Assembly (NCBI GenBank): GCA_024235175.1 | Contig: JACKMX010000005.1 | Coordinates: forward strand, 1-64,000 | Direction: 5' to 3' | DNA length: 64,000 nt | DNA from: Chromatiaceae bacterium | GTDB taxonomy: Bacteria; Pseudomonadota; Gammaproteobacteria; Chromatiales; Chromatiaceae | In this document: positions 8,965 through 17,809 of the stretch, one piece after another | Position numbering within the stretch: position 1 is the stretch's first letter | Layout of the letters: each line of letters opens with the position of its first letter | The notes under the pieces: generated by a model | Databases searched by the model: none | Told to the model about the DNA's origin: nothing | The model's input: only the letters and a program-made list of their open reading frames with translations | Made by a program: the position numbers and the translations under genes

Positions 8965-9723
8965 ATGAAAGAAGTCAACAACCCGGACGGTTCCCGTGGT
9001 GCAGATGATCCAACCAACATATTCGAACTGATCGGGTCGCAGTGCGATCTGGCTGTGCGTGCGACCGATGCGCTGGCAGTTTACCTTTCCAAAGGCAACA
9101 GGGAAGCAGCAGATCTGGTGGGCGAAATCGGGCTTGAAGCCGAACTGCAGCGCTCGGGAAATCTGGATGTTCTACGCAGGGAATTTTCCGACTCGCCGTT
9201 GCGCGAAGGGGTCCACTCGGCGATCAACAGCATCGTGGAGATCATCCACTACGTTCGAACAACCACACGTGAGATGGACATGCTGCGCGTCGGGAAGGAT
9301 GCGCATCTGGAGCAGCTCGGCGCGTTGATCAAAAGCGGAGTCAATAGTCTCGCCAGCGGTTATTCACACCTCGCGGCTGGAGAAACCGATGTGGATGAGT
9401 GTGTGGAGGAGACCAGGAAAGCAGAGCGGGAGGCGGGGGAGATCTATCGAAGTGCCTTGAGCGAACTGTTCAACATCGAATCCTTCCACGAAGCACTGGA
9501 CGCGAAGGAGATGCATTTCGAGCACAAATTCATGGGCCATTATCTTTCCGCGAAGGCGGACCGCCATGGAGCGGCCACCAAGGCATTGGTTTACGTCGCT
9601 GACATATTCCGCCGTCGCGAGATTCTGCGCCATCTCTCAAATGCCGCGGACCGGGTGCTGATTGCCGGCAATGTGCTGCACGAAGTTGCAGTGCAAGCGA
9701 GATTATACGGGCCGCAGGGTTGA
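8965..9723 (+). CDS. PhoU/DUF47-like regulator of module 2
   Basis: Soluble helical protein of 252 aa with the all-alpha, PhoU-like pattern of the DUF47 group. Examples are the heptad-rich stretches around VHSAINSIVEIIHYVRTT and the conserved terminal helix ending LSNAADRVLIAGNVLHEVAV, which resembles the LADEAEDVGDWL end of the copy at 4281. The upstream in-frame codon at 8746 lies in the conserved leader, so ATG 8965 with AGGCAGGAG ahead of it is used. It is followed by a permease gene 94 bp downstream. A role in regulating that permease is inferred from the parallel DUF47-Pit pair. Confidence 0.75.
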   Translation: MKEVNNPDGSRGADDPTNIFELIGSQCDLAVRATDALAVYLSKGNREAADLVGEIGLEAELQRSGNLDVLRREFSDSPLREGVHSAINSIVEIIHYVRTTTREMDMLRVGKDAHLEQLGALIKSGVNSLASGYSHLAAGETDVDECVEETRKAEREAGEIYRSALSELFNIESFHEALDAKEMHFEHKFMGHYLSAKADRHGAATKALVYVADIFRRREILRHLSNAADRVLIAGNVLHEVAVQARLYGPQG

Positions 9724-9817
9724 GACATCACAGGATAGCGAAAATCAACAAATCCCTGTCCATATAAATAAAGAACCAGAAAAGTCCATTCAATAATCCC
9801 CCGCAAAAGGAACCCGT

Positions 9818-11188
9818 ATGCAACCAGACATGGCAAGCACCCACGAGTTGGTCGAGCTGACAATGAATACCCCGATGGCCGTCTCCGGGGTGATTTTGGC
9901 CGCCACCTTCGGTGGCATTTTCACTGAGGCGATTCATGGCATTCATCGTGCCAAGATCGCCGTACTCGGCGCCGGGGCCATGGTCTTCCTGGGCCAGTTC
10001 CTGGGTTTTTACGATCCCGAACTGGCTATCGAAGCCATCGACTGGAACGTCATCTTTCTGCTGGCTGCGATGATGGTGATTGTCGGCATTATGATCCCAA
10101 CAGGTGGATTCCAGGCACTGGCATTCTGGATTGCACGTGTTTCACGTGGGCGCCAGTACTACCTTTTGGTGCTGCTGGGTACGGCAGTCACGGTATTTTC
10201 CCTGTTGTTGGACAATGTCACCACCGTCATCGTTTTCGGGCCGCTGATTCTGATCATCTGCCAGGTCCTCGGAGTCTCGCCGCTCCCCTACCTGATGGCC
10301 GCCGCACTTCTCTCGGACACAGGAGGCGTCGCCACCCTGGTGGGTGACCCCCCCAATCTGATGATCGGATCGGCGGCCGACATCGACTTCAATACCTTCT
10401 TTCTGCGCATGATAGCGCCGGTAACCGCCGCTTGGTTCGCTATCCTGTTAACCCTGCGACTGCTGTTCTGGAAGGAACTGTCGATTAAGCCGGAGGTCGT
10501 CGAGTTTGCCACCAAATTCGATTTCGCGGATCGCAAGACCTGGAATAGGTCGTTGATCGTTCTCGGGCTGATGGTCCTGCTCTTCATCCTGCACCGCGAA
10601 CTCCATTGGGAGGCCTGGGTCGTGGCGGCAAGTGGCATGGTGGTCATGTTCTATGTCGCGCGCAATCTTCAGGTCGACCCGGCACTGGAGAAGATCGAGT
10701 ATGCTTTGCTGCTCTTTTTTCTCTCTCTCTTCGTGCTGATCGGCGGCGTCGAGCACAGCCATCTGCTGAGTTACCTCGGCCAGCATATCATCCCGCTGGT
10801 TCAAGGGGATCCGATGATAGCGAGCCTGGTTCTGTTGTGGCTGGCGGCGGTCCTCTCCGCTGCCATCGACAACATTCCCTTTACCGCGGCCATGATCCCT
10901 ATTATCCTGAGCATGGAAGCGCAGGGGATGAACGTCACCGTGCTCTGGTGGAGTCTCGCCATGGGCGTGGGCATGGGGGGCAACGGCACCCACATCGGTT
11001 CGACCGCCAACGTCTTTATCGTGACCATCTCGGAGCGGTTGGCGGAGAAGGAAGGCAACCCGGCATTAGCGATCACGCCGGGCGTGTGGTTTCGTAAGGG
11101 GACTCCCGCCATGCTGGTCACTCTGCTGGTCTGCTCTCTCTTTCTCGTCATCTTCTTCGACTTTTTCGCCAAGCCCATCGGCTCCTGA
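9818..11188 (+). CDS. ArsB/NhaD-family ion permease (module 2)
   Basis: 456-aa inner-membrane permease, a close paralogue of the one at 6723-8060. It carries the same motif pairs: LLLDNVTTVIVFGPL with DTGGVATLVGDPPNLMIGSA, and AIDNIPFTAAMIPI with GGNGTHIGSTANV. The N terminus extends about 10 residues further than module 1. AAAAGGAA precedes ATG 9818. Its place between a PhoU-like gene and a CBS-domain gene suggests that both flanking products regulate transport. The substrate is unknown. Confidence 0.85.
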   Translation: MQPDMASTHELVELTMNTPMAVSGVILAATFGGIFTEAIHGIHRAKIAVLGAGAMVFLGQFLGFYDPELAIEAIDWNVIFLLAAMMVIVGIMIPTGGFQALAFWIARVSRGRQYYLLVLLGTAVTVFSLLLDNVTTVIVFGPLILIICQVLGVSPLPYLMAAALLSDTGGVATLVGDPPNLMIGSAADIDFNTFFLRMIAPVTAAWFAILLTLRLLFWKELSIKPEVVEFATKFDFADRKTWNRSLIVLGLMVLLFILHRELHWEAWVVAASGMVVMFYVARNLQVDPALEKIEYALLLFFLSLFVLIGGVEHSHLLSYLGQHIIPLVQGDPMIASLVLLWLAAVLSAAIDNIPFTAAMIPIILSMEAQGMNVTVLWWSLAMGVGMGGNGTHIGSTANVFIVTISERLAEKEGNPALAITPGVWFRKGTPAMLVTLLVCSLFLVIFFDFFAKPIGS

Positions 11189-11238
11189 GAAGCCCATTTG
11201 ACTCCGCTTCTCGATTTGATACTGGAGGTGTATTGAAG

Positions 11239-11742
11239 ATGACCTGCTCGACAGCGATGTTTACGAAGTTTTTCTCTGCCAAATCGGACGATACCGTCGG
11301 TGACGCACTCAAGCTGTTAACAGAGCACGGAATCCGCTCGGTTCCCGTGCTGGACGATGAAGGAGCACTATTGGGATTTTTTCATTTCCGGAGATTGCTC
11401 GCACAGCTCCTGCCAGCCACGGGGGAAACCGATTGGTCGGGCCATTCCACACACAGGGGATTGATCGACCGGGATATCAAATTTACATCCATCATCGGCT
11501 CCTCAGCCGAGCTCAGGGCTGGCGATCACCTCCATAAAATGTTGTCCCTGAAACTACAGGGGCTGACTGATACCGACTTCGAAGTGGCGCACCCCGATAT
11601 GCCATTGTTGGAAACGATAAGACTCCTGATCAAATACCGGGGGCCGCTTCCTGTTGTGAACAAGGGAGAAAAAAAGTTGATCGCCCTGGTCACGGTGCAG
11701 TCAATGATGCAGGCTTTGGAGAAGATCGCGGCTGATCATTAA
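11239..11742 (+). CDS. CBS-domain-pair protein
   Basis: Small cytosolic protein of 167 aa made of two CBS motifs, the adenosine-ligand-sensing (Bateman) module that often gates transporters or enzymes. The first covers about residues 1-60 (DALKLLTEHGIRSVPVLDDE), the second about 105-160 (ETIRLLIKYRGPLPVVNKGE). ATG 11239 lies 8 bases after GGAGGTG; a TTG two codons earlier overlaps the ideal spacing less well. It is 50 bp downstream of the permease, so it is the last gene of module 2. Confidence 0.82.
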   Translation: MTCSTAMFTKFFSAKSDDTVGDALKLLTEHGIRSVPVLDDEGALLGFFHFRRLLAQLLPATGETDWSGHSTHRGLIDRDIKFTSIIGSSAELRAGDHLHKMLSLKLQGLTDTDFEVAHPDMPLLETIRLLIKYRGPLPVVNKGEKKLIALVTVQSMMQALEKIAADH

Positions 11743-11821
11743 GACACCTCCAATCTTCGCAGCGACTCTCCATGTGCAAGTGATTTTTTGAGTTGAAGTA
11801 TGCTTCACCTGGGTCCGGTTA

Positions 11822-11851
11822 CCTCTTGTTCAACAAGAGAGGAGTTTTTTT
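11822..11851 (+). terminator. Likely Rho-independent terminator of module 2
   Basis: CCTCTTGTT/AACAAGAG(AGG) forms a hairpin followed by GAG and a run of seven T. It lies 80 bp after the CBS gene. Confidence 0.55.
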
Positions 11852-12330
11852 CCACTGATAGTGAATGGCAGCTGTGTCGGTAAGCTTGGCCGACCTCATG
11901 GGCAGCGATGCAGGACCGGACTTGAGCTGCATGCTCTCTGCCCCGGCAGGGTCTGATCAAAGTCAAAAAAGTCAATCTTCCGTTTGTCAAAGAGAACGGA
12001 CAACGCCTCGGGTATTTACAGGATAAGAGATCTGACTCTGTTCAGGTGATCATCTCGCTGGTAAATGTATCATCCAATCCAAAGCTGGGCAGACGCATCT
12101 GTCGAACTCAATGAAGTCAGACGGCAGGTTGCGGCTGCGGCAACTTGAATGGCCGTCTTCGCAGCGGAAGCGGAAATTTTCGGGAGAATCGGAGCGTGTC
12201 TATTGCTTCACCAAGCGCATGCTAAAGACCATACATCAAGCAAACTCTACAGAAGCCTCAGTCACCGAGGTTGGGTAAGAAGTGTAAACATAGCCGTATA
12301 TACCAATGTCAGTGAGTGCGATAACGCGGG
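11852..12330. other. Non-coding stretch between module 2 and the third regulatory array
   Basis: No reading frame here resembles a protein, and no tRNA or repeat was recognised. Short open frames near 12149-12382 lack ribosome-binding sites. Confidence 0.4.
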
Positions 12331-12436
12331 GGTGCAGCATTCTCTGCTCTGCGGAGTTTTCAATATTTATCGATCTTTATGATTAATAAGAAGTTAATTT
12401 TGTTTTGATTTTGATTCGAAAATATTGCTGCAGCCC
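12331..12436 (+). promoter_or_regulatory. Degenerate upstream activator sites (copy 3)
   Basis: GGTGCAGCATT at 12331 keeps the left half of the palindrome seen at 3786 and 8440; the right half is changed to CTCTGCTCTGC. A second half-site, GCTGCAGCCC, is at 12427, 96 bp later (99 bp in the other copies). Confidence 0.5.
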
Positions 12437-12509
12437 AGAGTCTCTTCATCCCGCTGTGTCGACGAACGTATCATGTTGTTACCAAATAACTTTATTCAAT
12501 AAATTGAAG

Positions 12510-12525
12510 TTGGCATTTTTTCTGC
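12510..12525 (+). promoter_or_regulatory. Candidate sigma-54 promoter (copy 3)
   Basis: TTGGCATTTTTTCTGC keeps the invariant GG-N10-GC of sigma-54 promoters. It is 180 bp after the activator half-site at 12331, matching the 181 and 182 bp of the other two copies. Confidence 0.5.
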
Positions 12526-12630
12526 CTAATACATGGCGGGCGGTCGTCCTGGCATGGGAGGCCACCAGGAGGCTGCAGAATCAAACAGCCGGATTGATTT
12601 GCCAAGCATTCGATCTACGGAGCACTTGTC

Positions 12631-13157
12631 ATGGTAACTTTCAGATTTACGTCGATCAGGCGCATCGTTATCTCTATTATCACCATAGGATACCTCTTCT
12701 CAAGCCATTACCTGAACGCAGGCGGATTGATATTGCAGATTTCAGCAATCTGTCTGGGACTTGGTTTAATGACTTTGTTGATAGCGTCTCTTGCGTCGAG
12801 TTCGGCGAATAAATCTTATCGTGGACTATTCCAAGAGATTATGGAGTATTCATCCTGATCTTCGCAGGTTCTGGCGTCCTTGTCGTTGAGGCGGTGCTTT
12901 TGAGCCCATGGCCCTCAATCATACTGATCGCATTGCTGTCTTTTTGCCGTTGGATGGGCAAAGGCAGGGTCTTCCGCTTCCTGATCGGAATCACCGATTT
13001 TTGTGTCTTCGGCAGAAACAGGCAGATATGCAATTTGCAGTACGGATTCATAATCACTCAGTCGTTATTCACTAGCGATAAGATCGTGCAGATTTCGAGA
13101 CCACACAAGGATAGAGACGTGATCAGGCGACTGGACACGTTTAGCTGGTTTCGGTAG
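12631..13157 (+). pseudogene. Frameshifted small membrane protein
   Basis: ATG 12631 (GGAG 8 bases upstream) opens a 75-codon frame with two hydrophobic segments that stops at 12858. A different frame is open through GVFILIFAGSGVLVVEAVL and a further hydrophobic segment, continuing to TAG 13157, ten bases before the next gene. Joining the two around 12840 gives one four-helix protein of about 175 aa. This suggests a single frameshift. It could also be two small genes, but the second part lacks a good start. The family is not recognised. It lies under the third sigma-54 array. Confidence 0.45.
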
Positions 13158-13166
13158 GAGAGGATA

Positions 13167-14588
13167 GTGCAGAGGGAAAATTCCGATCTCCCAGTTGTTC
13201 TTGTCGACGACGAAGAGGATATCTTGTTCGGAGCAAGTTATCTGCTGAACAGTCACGGCATTCAAACAGTGACAACTCTGTGTGACGCACGGGAAATAAT
13301 GCCTTTTCTGCAGTCGGAAAAGGCAGGCGTCATCGTATTGGATCTCTTCATGCCTTACATTTCCGGTACAGAGTTACTGCCGCAGATCATACAAAACTAT
13401 CCGGATGTGCCAGTGATTGTCATGACAGCTTCACAGGAGATCAAAACTGCTGTCTCCTGCATGAGTGAAGGCGCCTTCGACTATCTGGTAAAACCGGTGG
13501 AGGAGAGCAGGTTTGTATCCAGTGTGAGACGTGCTTTGGAGATCAGGGGTCTGCGCAGGGAAATTGGTTCTCTACGGCATAGCCTGATAGAGAGCGGTGT
13601 AAAATGTCCCGAGTGCTTTTCACGTATTATCACCTGCCAGCGCGAAATGCAGGTGCTGTTTAGTTATATAGAGGCTATAGCAGATACCAGGGAACCGGTA
13701 ATCATCACGGGGGAAACCGGTACCGGCAAGAAGCTTATTGCCCAAGCGTTGCATCAGGCAAGCGGTGGGAGCGGGGAATTGATAAGTCTGAATGTGGCCG
13801 GGCTGGATGACCGTTTGTTTTCAGATATGCTTTTTGGCCACGCAAAGGGAGCTTTCACCGGAGCTGACGAAGATAGAGAGGGTATTATCACAAAAGCCGC
13901 AGGCGGCACTCTGTTTCTGGGAGAAATTGGCGATCTGACAATGCCTTCCCAGGCCAGGTTGTTGCAACTGCTGAAGGATCGTACTTTTTATCCACTGGGT
14001 TCAGATGTTTCATGTGTTTCTGACGCCCGTATCGTGGTGGCGACCAATCAGGATCTGCACACTAAAATGGTACGCGGTGAATTTCTCCTTGGTCTATTCT
14101 TCCACCTCTCCAGACATCCGATCAACGTACCCCCGCTGCGCAATCGCCCGGATGACCTGCCGCTGCTCCTGCGATACTTTATCCTGGAGGCAGCCCAATC
14201 CCTGAACATGCCCCCCCCGACGCCGCCGAATGAGTTGCTCACCCTGTTGTCTGCCTATGAGTTTCCCGGCAACATCCGGGAACTCAGATCAATGGTATAC
14301 AACGCTGTCGCGCAGCACCGTTCCGGCGGCACTCTGTCCATACAGAGCTTTCTGGATTTTATTCAGAAGACAGACAGGCTCCCGGCCGACGGAAAGTTTC
14401 TTTCGAAACCCATCGCCGAATCCTCGCTTGAGATAACAGGACGATTTCCTACACTCAGGGAGCTGGATGTCTATCTGATAAAGGAGGCTATGCGCAGAGC
14501 AGCCGATAATCGGGAAGTGGCCGCAATGCTGCTGGGCATCACCCGTCGATCACTCAATCGACTGCTGAAGAACATGGATGATAACTAA
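13167..14588 (+). CDS. Degenerate sigma-54 response regulator paralogue
   Basis: 473 aa and clearly a paralogue of the regulator at 2357, with long stretches identical or nearly so. The receiver is intact (Asp59 in VLDLFMP) and the Fis-type DNA-binding helix is present (EVAAMLLGITRRSLNRLLK). The AAA+ domain keeps Walker A (GETGTGKK) and the loop GAFTGAD. Walker B, however, reads TLFLGEIGDL, so the key Asp is Gly, and the arginine-finger segment FRQDLFFRL has become FLLGLFFHL, losing both Arg. ATP hydrolysis and open-complex formation are therefore unlikely. It may be a DNA-binding competitor or be decaying. The start is a GTG with GGAGAGG upstream. Confidence 0.88.
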   Translation: MQRENSDLPVVLVDDEEDILFGASYLLNSHGIQTVTTLCDAREIMPFLQSEKAGVIVLDLFMPYISGTELLPQIIQNYPDVPVIVMTASQEIKTAVSCMSEGAFDYLVKPVEESRFVSSVRRALEIRGLRREIGSLRHSLIESGVKCPECFSRIITCQREMQVLFSYIEAIADTREPVIITGETGTGKKLIAQALHQASGGSGELISLNVAGLDDRLFSDMLFGHAKGAFTGADEDREGIITKAAGGTLFLGEIGDLTMPSQARLLQLLKDRTFYPLGSDVSCVSDARIVVATNQDLHTKMVRGEFLLGLFFHLSRHPINVPPLRNRPDDLPLLLRYFILEAAQSLNMPPPTPPNELLTLLSAYEFPGNIRELRSMVYNAVAQHRSGGTLSIQSFLDFIQKTDRLPADGKFLSKPIAESSLEITGRFPTLRELDVYLIKEAMRRAADNREVAAMLLGITRRSLNRLLKNMDDN

Positions 14589-14844
14589 ACGATACCGTTA
14601 GACTTGTTTCTGCAGCACTTAATACATGGCGATTTCACCATCTTTGTGAATCCAGGCTCCGTTGGGAGATGAAAGCTGCGAGGTACAGATGACGGCCGAT
14701 GCGGCAATGCAGTGGTGCGGGCACGCATTGAAATGAACGAGGGTATGTAGGGCAGGGCATGGACTCTCCGGCTTATCCCGCGAAACGGGAAGTGAGAATC
14801 CCCGAAAGATATCGATTTCAAACATTTCGGTACGTCCATGTAGA

Positions 14845-14887
14845 CCGCCGTTTCAGAAAAACTCCGAAACGGCGGCCGGGTTTTGTT
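14845..14887 (+). terminator. Strong hairpin between convergent genes
   Basis: The 10-bp perfect stem CCGCCGTTTC/GAAACGGCGG is followed by CCGGGTTTTG on the plus strand. It can end the regulator transcript before katG, which is read from the other strand. The rest of 14589-14942 shows no supported gene. Confidence 0.55.
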
Positions 14888-14942
14888 GAGTGCATCGAAT
14901 CAACAGCGGTTGGTCTGAAGATTCGCCCCGCCGATTCCGTGA

Positions 14943-17099
14943 TCAGGCAAGATCGAAGCGGTCCGCATTCATGATCTTGGTCCATGCCGCCACGAAGTCA
15001 TTGACGAACTTCTCCTTGTTGTCATCCTGCGCATAGAGCTCCGCGTAAGAGCGCAGAATCGAATTCGAGCCGAATACAAGATCCACCCTGGTTGCGCTCC
15101 ACTTGACCTCGCCGGTTCCACGATCACAGAGGTGATACAGGTTAGTGCCCGCGGGTTTCCAGCTGTTCGCCATGTCGGTCAGATGGACAAAAAAGTCGTT
15201 GCTCAAGACACCTTCCCGATCGGTGAACACACCCTGCCTGGTGCCGCCATGGTTGGTGCCGAGCACGCGCATGCCTCCGACCAGCACGGTCATCTCCGGC
15301 GCCGTCAACCCCAGCAGCTGTGTACGATCGAGCAGCAGCTCTTCGGGGCTCACCGCGTACTCCTTCTTGAGCCAGTTGCGGTAACCGTCATGGATGGGTT
15401 CCAGTACCTCGAACGAGGCGGCATCGGTCATCTCTTCGGTTGCATCGCCACGGCCTGGAGCGAACGGAATGCTGATGTCGAAACCCGCTGCCTTGGCCGC
15501 CTGCTCGATAGCGGTATTGCCGCCAAGTACAATGATATCGGCCATGCTCGAACCGGTTTCGGCGGCGATGCGTTCGTACACGGCCAGCACCCTGGAGAGC
15601 CGTTCTGGCTCGTTGCCGGCCCACTCTCTTTGCGGTGCCAGACGGATTCGCGCACCATTCGCGCCGCCGCGCATGTCCGAGTGACGGAAGGTCCGGGCAC
15701 TGTCCCACGCGGTGGTGACCATCTCGGAGATGCTCAGTCCACTCGCAGCAATCATTGCCTTCGCGGCGGTGACATCATAGTTGGTGCTTCCTGCAGGAAC
15801 CGGATCCTGCCAGAGCAGTGCCTCCCCGGGTACATCCGGGCCGATGTAGCGCGTCTTCGGACCCATGTCGCGGTGGGTCAGCTTGAACCAGGCGCGCGCG
15901 AAGGTCTCCGAGAAATACTCGGGGTCTTTATAGAAGCGCTCCGAGATCTTGCGGTACGCCGGGTCCATCTTCATCGCCATGTCTGCGTCGGTCATGATTG
16001 GATTGTGACGGAGTGATGGATTCTCCGAATCCACCGGCATGTTTTCATCCTCGATAGCCACCGGTTCCCACTGCCAGGCTCCCGCAGGACTCTTCTTCAA
16101 CTCCCATTCGTGGTTAAGCAGCATCTCGAAATAGCCGTTGTCCCACTGTGTGGGATGGGTCGTCCAGGCCCCTTCGAGGCCGCTGGTGACGGCATCACGG
16201 CCAACGCCTCTGCGGTTTCTGTTCATCCATCCAAGACCCTGTTCCTCGATACCGGCACCTTCGGGTTCCGGCCCCAGCAGCGCGGCGTCGCCATTGCCAT
16301 GTGCCTTGCCGACGGTATGTCCTCCTGCGGTCAACGCAACGGTCTCCTCATCGTTCATCGCCATACGGGCAAAGGTTTCCCGCACATCCTTTGCGGTCTT
16401 GAGCGGATCAGGCTGACCGTCCACCCCCTCCGGGTTCACGTAGATCAAGCCCATCATCACCGCTGCCAACGGGTTATCCAGCTCCCTTTCGCCGGAATAA
16501 CGGCTGTGCGGATTGTCACTGGGAGCCAGCCACTCCTTTTCCGAGCCCCAGTAGATATCTTTCTCCGGGTGCCAGATATCCTCGCGACCAAAGCCGAAGC
16601 CGAAGGTCTTGAGGCCCATTGACTGGTAAGCGACCGTTCCCGCCAGGATGATCAGGTCGGCCCAGCTGATTTTGTTGCCATACTTCTTCTTGATCGGCCA
16701 CAGCAGGCGGCGCGCCTTGTCGAGGTTGGCGTTATCGGGCCATGAGTTGAGAGGTGCAAAACGCTGATTACCGGTACCGGCGCCGCCGCGGCCATCGGCT
16801 GTCCGGTAAGTTCCCGCGGCGTGCCAGGCCATGCGGATCATCAGGCCGCCATAGTGGCCCCAGTCCGCCGGCCACCAGTCCTGGCTGTCGGTCATCAGCG
16901 CATGCAGGTCTTTCTTCAGCGCATCGACGTCGAGCGATTTGACCGCCTCTCGGTAGTCAAAGCCCTCTCCCATCGGATTGCTCTTGGAGTCGTGTTGATG
17001 CAGGATGTCGAGATTCAGGTTCTTGGGCCACCACGCCGTGACCGACTTCTCTTCCGTGGTAACGGCACCATGCATAACCGGGCATTTCCGTTCTGACAT
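14943..17099 (-). CDS. katG: Catalase-peroxidase KatG
   Basis: Haem enzyme that removes hydrogen peroxide by catalase and peroxidase activity. 718 aa, the normal KatG length, with the duplicated peroxidase fold. The N-terminal active-site motif is MRMAWHAAGTYR (distal Arg, Trp and His) and the proximal-His region is ALTAGGHTVGKAHG. The C-terminal half is the usual inactive duplicate. ATG 17099 has AAGAGGAGA upstream and begins MSERKCPVMHG, typical of the family; an in-frame extension upstream is unsupported. The gene stands alone with no oxyR or fur gene nearby. It probably acts in the cytoplasm, as no signal peptide is seen. Confidence 0.96.
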   Translation of the reverse strand: MSERKCPVMHGAVTTEEKSVTAWWPKNLNLDILHQHDSKSNPMGEGFDYREAVKSLDVDALKKDLHALMTDSQDWWPADWGHYGGLMIRMAWHAAGTYRTADGRGGAGTGNQRFAPLNSWPDNANLDKARRLLWPIKKKYGNKISWADLIILAGTVAYQSMGLKTFGFGFGREDIWHPEKDIYWGSEKEWLAPSDNPHSRYSGERELDNPLAAVMMGLIYVNPEGVDGQPDPLKTAKDVRETFARMAMNDEETVALTAGGHTVGKAHGNGDAALLGPEPEGAGIEEQGLGWMNRNRRGVGRDAVTSGLEGAWTTHPTQWDNGYFEMLLNHEWELKKSPAGAWQWEPVAIEDENMPVDSENPSLRHNPIMTDADMAMKMDPAYRKISERFYKDPEYFSETFARAWFKLTHRDMGPKTRYIGPDVPGEALLWQDPVPAGSTNYDVTAAKAMIAASGLSISEMVTTAWDSARTFRHSDMRGGANGARIRLAPQREWAGNEPERLSRVLAVYERIAAETGSSMADIIVLGGNTAIEQAAKAAGFDISIPFAPGRGDATEEMTDAASFEVLEPIHDGYRNWLKKEYAVSPEELLLDRTQLLGLTAPEMTVLVGGMRVLGTNHGGTRQGVFTDREGVLSNDFFVHLTDMANSWKPAGTNLYHLCDRGTGEVKWSATRVDLVFGSNSILRSYAELYAQDDNKEKFVNDFVAAWTKIMNADRFDLA

Positions 17100-17269
17100 G
17101 ATTAGTCTCCTCTTGTGATTACGAAGATTTTGTTGCTCGCTAAAATTTATAGTGCCTTTGCTATTATTAATCAAATTGATTAATTAAAATAAGTTAATAG
17201 AAATTAACAATCGTTGTTTCACCGCAAGTCTGGGGTTAGAGTAAGAACTCAGCCTCATTTCATGATCCA

Positions 17270-17764
17270 ATGGTTGATGGCTGTATTTTTTACTCCGACT
17301 TTAAATCTCAGTCAGACTCTCAATCATCGCAGGCAAGAGTGATAGATAAGTTCACGAGAAATTACAGTATTGTTCTGGGTGCAATAGTTTTGATTCTGCT
17401 GGTCTGGGCACTCTATGAAGACCCATTGGTGTCAGACCTGAACGATCTCCTGGAGCAGGACTCTGTGGTGGCCGGGTATCCATACAGATTCAGGGTGCTT
17501 GGCTTGGAAAATGGCCTTGCAATCATCAGTACGCCGCGCTCCTTCGATTTTCCCGTTCATCGGGCACTGGGGATACTCTTTCCGAATCTGGCCAATCGGG
17601 CTCAGGACAATCCGGATGTCATGCAGGCCCAGCAGTTGCTGGCAGAGATTCAGAAGCGGGTGAAAGCCATCGTAATGCAGTCGGGCAAGGTTAAGGGTAT
17701 ACGCTGGGAGCTTGATAAAAACTGGCTGAGTCAGTACGGCATACAACTGGGCCCAGGATCATGA
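17270..17764 (+). CDS. Uncharacterised single-pass membrane protein
   Basis: 164-aa frame not assigned to a family. It has one transmembrane helix near residues 33-50 (YSIVLGAIVLILLVWAL) and a soluble C-terminal part of about 110 residues with no Cys clusters or recognised motif. The start is uncertain: ATG 17270 lacks a clear ribosome-binding site, and a GTG near 17339, just before VIDKFTRNYS, is an alternative. It is divergent from katG. Its stop overlaps the edge of a terminator for the opposite-strand gene. Confidence 0.5.
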   Translation: MVDGCIFYSDFKSQSDSQSSQARVIDKFTRNYSIVLGAIVLILLVWALYEDPLVSDLNDLLEQDSVVAGYPYRFRVLGLENGLAIISTPRSFDFPVHRALGILFPNLANRAQDNPDVMQAQQLLAEIQKRVKAIVMQSGKVKGIRWELDKNWLSQYGIQLGPGS

Positions 17765-17784
17765 AAAACCCCGCCGAAGCGGGG
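17764..17784 (-). terminator. Rho-independent terminator
   Basis: Read on the minus strand, CCCCGC-TTCG-GCGGGG is followed by TTTTT. It ends the gene at 17810-18328 and abuts the stop of the convergent gene. Confidence 0.75.
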
Positions 17785-17809
17785 AGGTCAGATATACATG
17801 AACAGACTG

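Noticed and set aside
12149..12812. Short plus-strand frames at 12149-12382 and 12405-12812
   Set aside because: They lack ribosome-binding sites and overlap the third activator array and promoter, and the frameshifted gene.
15132..17096. Several long plus-strand frames across katG
   Set aside because: They are antisense shadows of a strongly conserved katG gene.
17764..17784. Terminator of the plus-strand gene at 17270
   Set aside because: The T-run is on the minus strand, so it serves the gene at 17810-18328.
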